From positions 1 to 6,519 of the forward strand of contig JACRIG010000109.1 of assembly GCA_016215715.1 (NCBI GenBank): a stretch of DNA of 6,519 nucleotides, written 5' to 3'. This DNA is from Candidatus Peregrinibacteria bacterium. Lineage in GTDB: Bacteria > Patescibacteriota > Gracilibacteria > Peribacterales > Peribacteraceae. A program made the translations under genes and the position numbers. The notes under the pieces were generated by a model. The model was not told the origin of the DNA and made no database searches. It was given only the letters and a program-made list of their open reading frames with translations. The first letter of the stretch is position 1; each line of letters starts with the position of its first letter. Positions 5,546-6,519 of the stretch are shown here, piece by piece.

Positions 5546-6519
5546 TTTCTTTCGCCACGCTTTCCGCGGCCCCATCGCTCTCTTTTTCATAAGCAGCGCG
5601 GATGCTTCTTCGAGTGTGATCGTCTCAGGCGAGGATGCTTTTGGAACGGACGCATTCGTCTTCCCGTCCGTCACGTACGGCCCGAAGCGTCCGTCCTTCA
5701 CGAGGATTTCTGAACCGGTCTCGGGGTCTTTGCCGAGGTCCTTGCGAGGGGTAGCCGCTTTCTTCTTTTGTTCCTGTTTATCAGTGAGACACTGAATCGC
5801 TTCTGCGAGCGTCACGGTCGACGGATCTTTCTCCGGCGGGAGCGCTGCGGTGCCGTCGGCAGCTTTGATGTAGGGTCCGAAGCGGCCGAGGAGCACCTGC
5901 AACGGTGCGCCGTTATGGTCCCCGAGCGTGCGCGGGAAAGCGAGGAGCGGGAGCGCCTGTTCGAGTGTGACCGTATCCAGATTGCAGTTTTTGGGGAGCG
6001 AAGCGGTCTTGGGGCCCTCTCCCTTTTTGCGCTTCCCTTTGGGCAGAGGCTCCAGTCGTCCCAGCTGCACGTAGGGACCGAAACGTCCGGTGCGGACGAT
6101 CACCGGAAGGCCCGTTGCGGGGTCGGTGCCGATCTCGCGCTCCTTCATGACATCGCCCTTTTTGATTTCCTTCGTTTTGAGTTCAACGAGTTCTTTGAAA
6201 GGGCTGAAGAATCCGCTGAGGAACTTTGCGCCCTTCACTGTTCCCTCCGCGATGTCATCGAGCGACTGCTCCATCTGCGCGGTGAAGGTGAGGTCGACAA
6301 TATTCGGGAAGTGTTCAGCGAGCAGATCGGTGACGGTGAACGCGATGTCTTCGGGGAAAAGCTTGCCGGCATCTTTGCGGATGTAGCCGCGCTGCTGGAC
6401 GGTCGAAATCGTCGGCGCGTAGGTACTCGGACGGCCGATGCCTTCCTCTTCCATTTTTTTCACGAGGCTCGCTTCGGTGTAGCGTGGCGGCGGCTTCGTG
6501 AAATGCTGCTCGGGGACCA
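5540..6519 (-). CDS. topA: DNA topoisomerase I (type IA), C-terminal part (partial)
   Basis: Topoisomerase I relaxes negatively supercoiled DNA in the cytoplasm through a transient 5'-phosphotyrosine break. The frame is open to the right edge, so the first complete codon is at 6517 and 325 codons are visible. The visible part opens with the conserved H-F-T-K-P-P-P-R-Y-T-E-A-S-L-V segment and continues with G-I-G-R-P-S-T-Y-A-P, both hallmarks of the TopA core. The catalytic tyrosine and Toprim domain lie outside the window. Three C-terminal repeats follow, each with a G-R-F-G-P-Y motif, at visible residues about 130-192, 198-246 and 260-312. The protein ends in a basic K-A-W-R-K-K-K tail. Only two cysteines are present in this portion, so there are no tetracysteine zinc fingers as in E. 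coli TopA. The GTG at 6463 is internal, not the start. Confidence 0.95.
   Translation of the reverse strand, partial: VPEQHFTKPPPRYTEASLVKKMEEEGIGRPSTYAPTISTVQQRGYIRKDAGKLFPEDIAFTVTDLLAEHFPNIVDLTFTAQMEQSLDDIAEGTVKGAKFLSGFFSPFKELVELKTKEIKKGDVMKEREIGTDPATGLPVIVRTGRFGPYVQLGRLEPLPKGKRKKGEGPKTASLPKNCNLDTVTLEQALPLLAFPRTLGDHNGAPLQVLLGRFGPYIKAADGTAALPPEKDPSTVTLAEAIQCLTDKQEQKKKAATPRKDLGKDPETGSEILVKDGRFGPYVTDGKTNASVPKASSPETITLEEASALLMKKRAMGPRKAWRKKK

Overview
The window looks like chromosomal DNA of an uncultivated bacterium, most likely from the Candidate Phyla Radiation (Peregrinibacteria/Peribacteria-like). The reasons are secreted proteins with the 'YNGxLLNxxGxP' and 'FG..L..L.YD...RF.F...V.G..T..G' beta-modules common in that group, an SLH-domain surface protein, genes without Shine-Dalgarno sites, and the standard genetic code (TGA works as a stop). 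This placement is from memory of protein style, not from a database search. Coding DNA is clearly GC-rich. The long intergenic region near 3.6-4.0 kb is AT-rich.

Layout: (1) 1-319, minus strand: the N-terminal part of a secreted protein that runs off the left edge, with its own promoter (345-373). (2) 401-3603, minus strand: a two-gene operon. The first gene (2995-3603) encodes a 202-aa helix-turn-helix protein that resembles only the DNA-binding half of an IS481/IS3-type transposase. Its TGA overlaps the ATG of the second gene (401-2998) as ATGA. The second gene encodes an unusual 865-aa envelope protein: signal peptide, small N-terminal domain, long cationic Ala/Pro stalk, membrane segment, Arg-rich loop, second signal-peptide-like segment, and a large beta-rich secreted half. 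A strong sigma70-type promoter (3645-3673) drives this operon. An imperfect dyad sits in its spacer and a consensus DnaA box lies just upstream. (3) 3604-4507: about 900 bp with no convincing gene, holding promoters and AT-rich inverted repeats. (4) 4508-5539, plus strand: a 343-aa exported protein with three SLH domains and a helical C-terminal part. (5) 5540-6519, minus strand: the C-terminal 325 codons of DNA topoisomerase I (topA), convergent with the SLH gene, with the two stop codons directly abutting.

Apart from topA, every identifiable product is either exported to the cell surface or, in one case, a DNA-binding protein translationally coupled to a surface protein. The region therefore reads as a cell-envelope locus next to a housekeeping gene. 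The most notable object is the coupled HTH/double-signal envelope protein operon.
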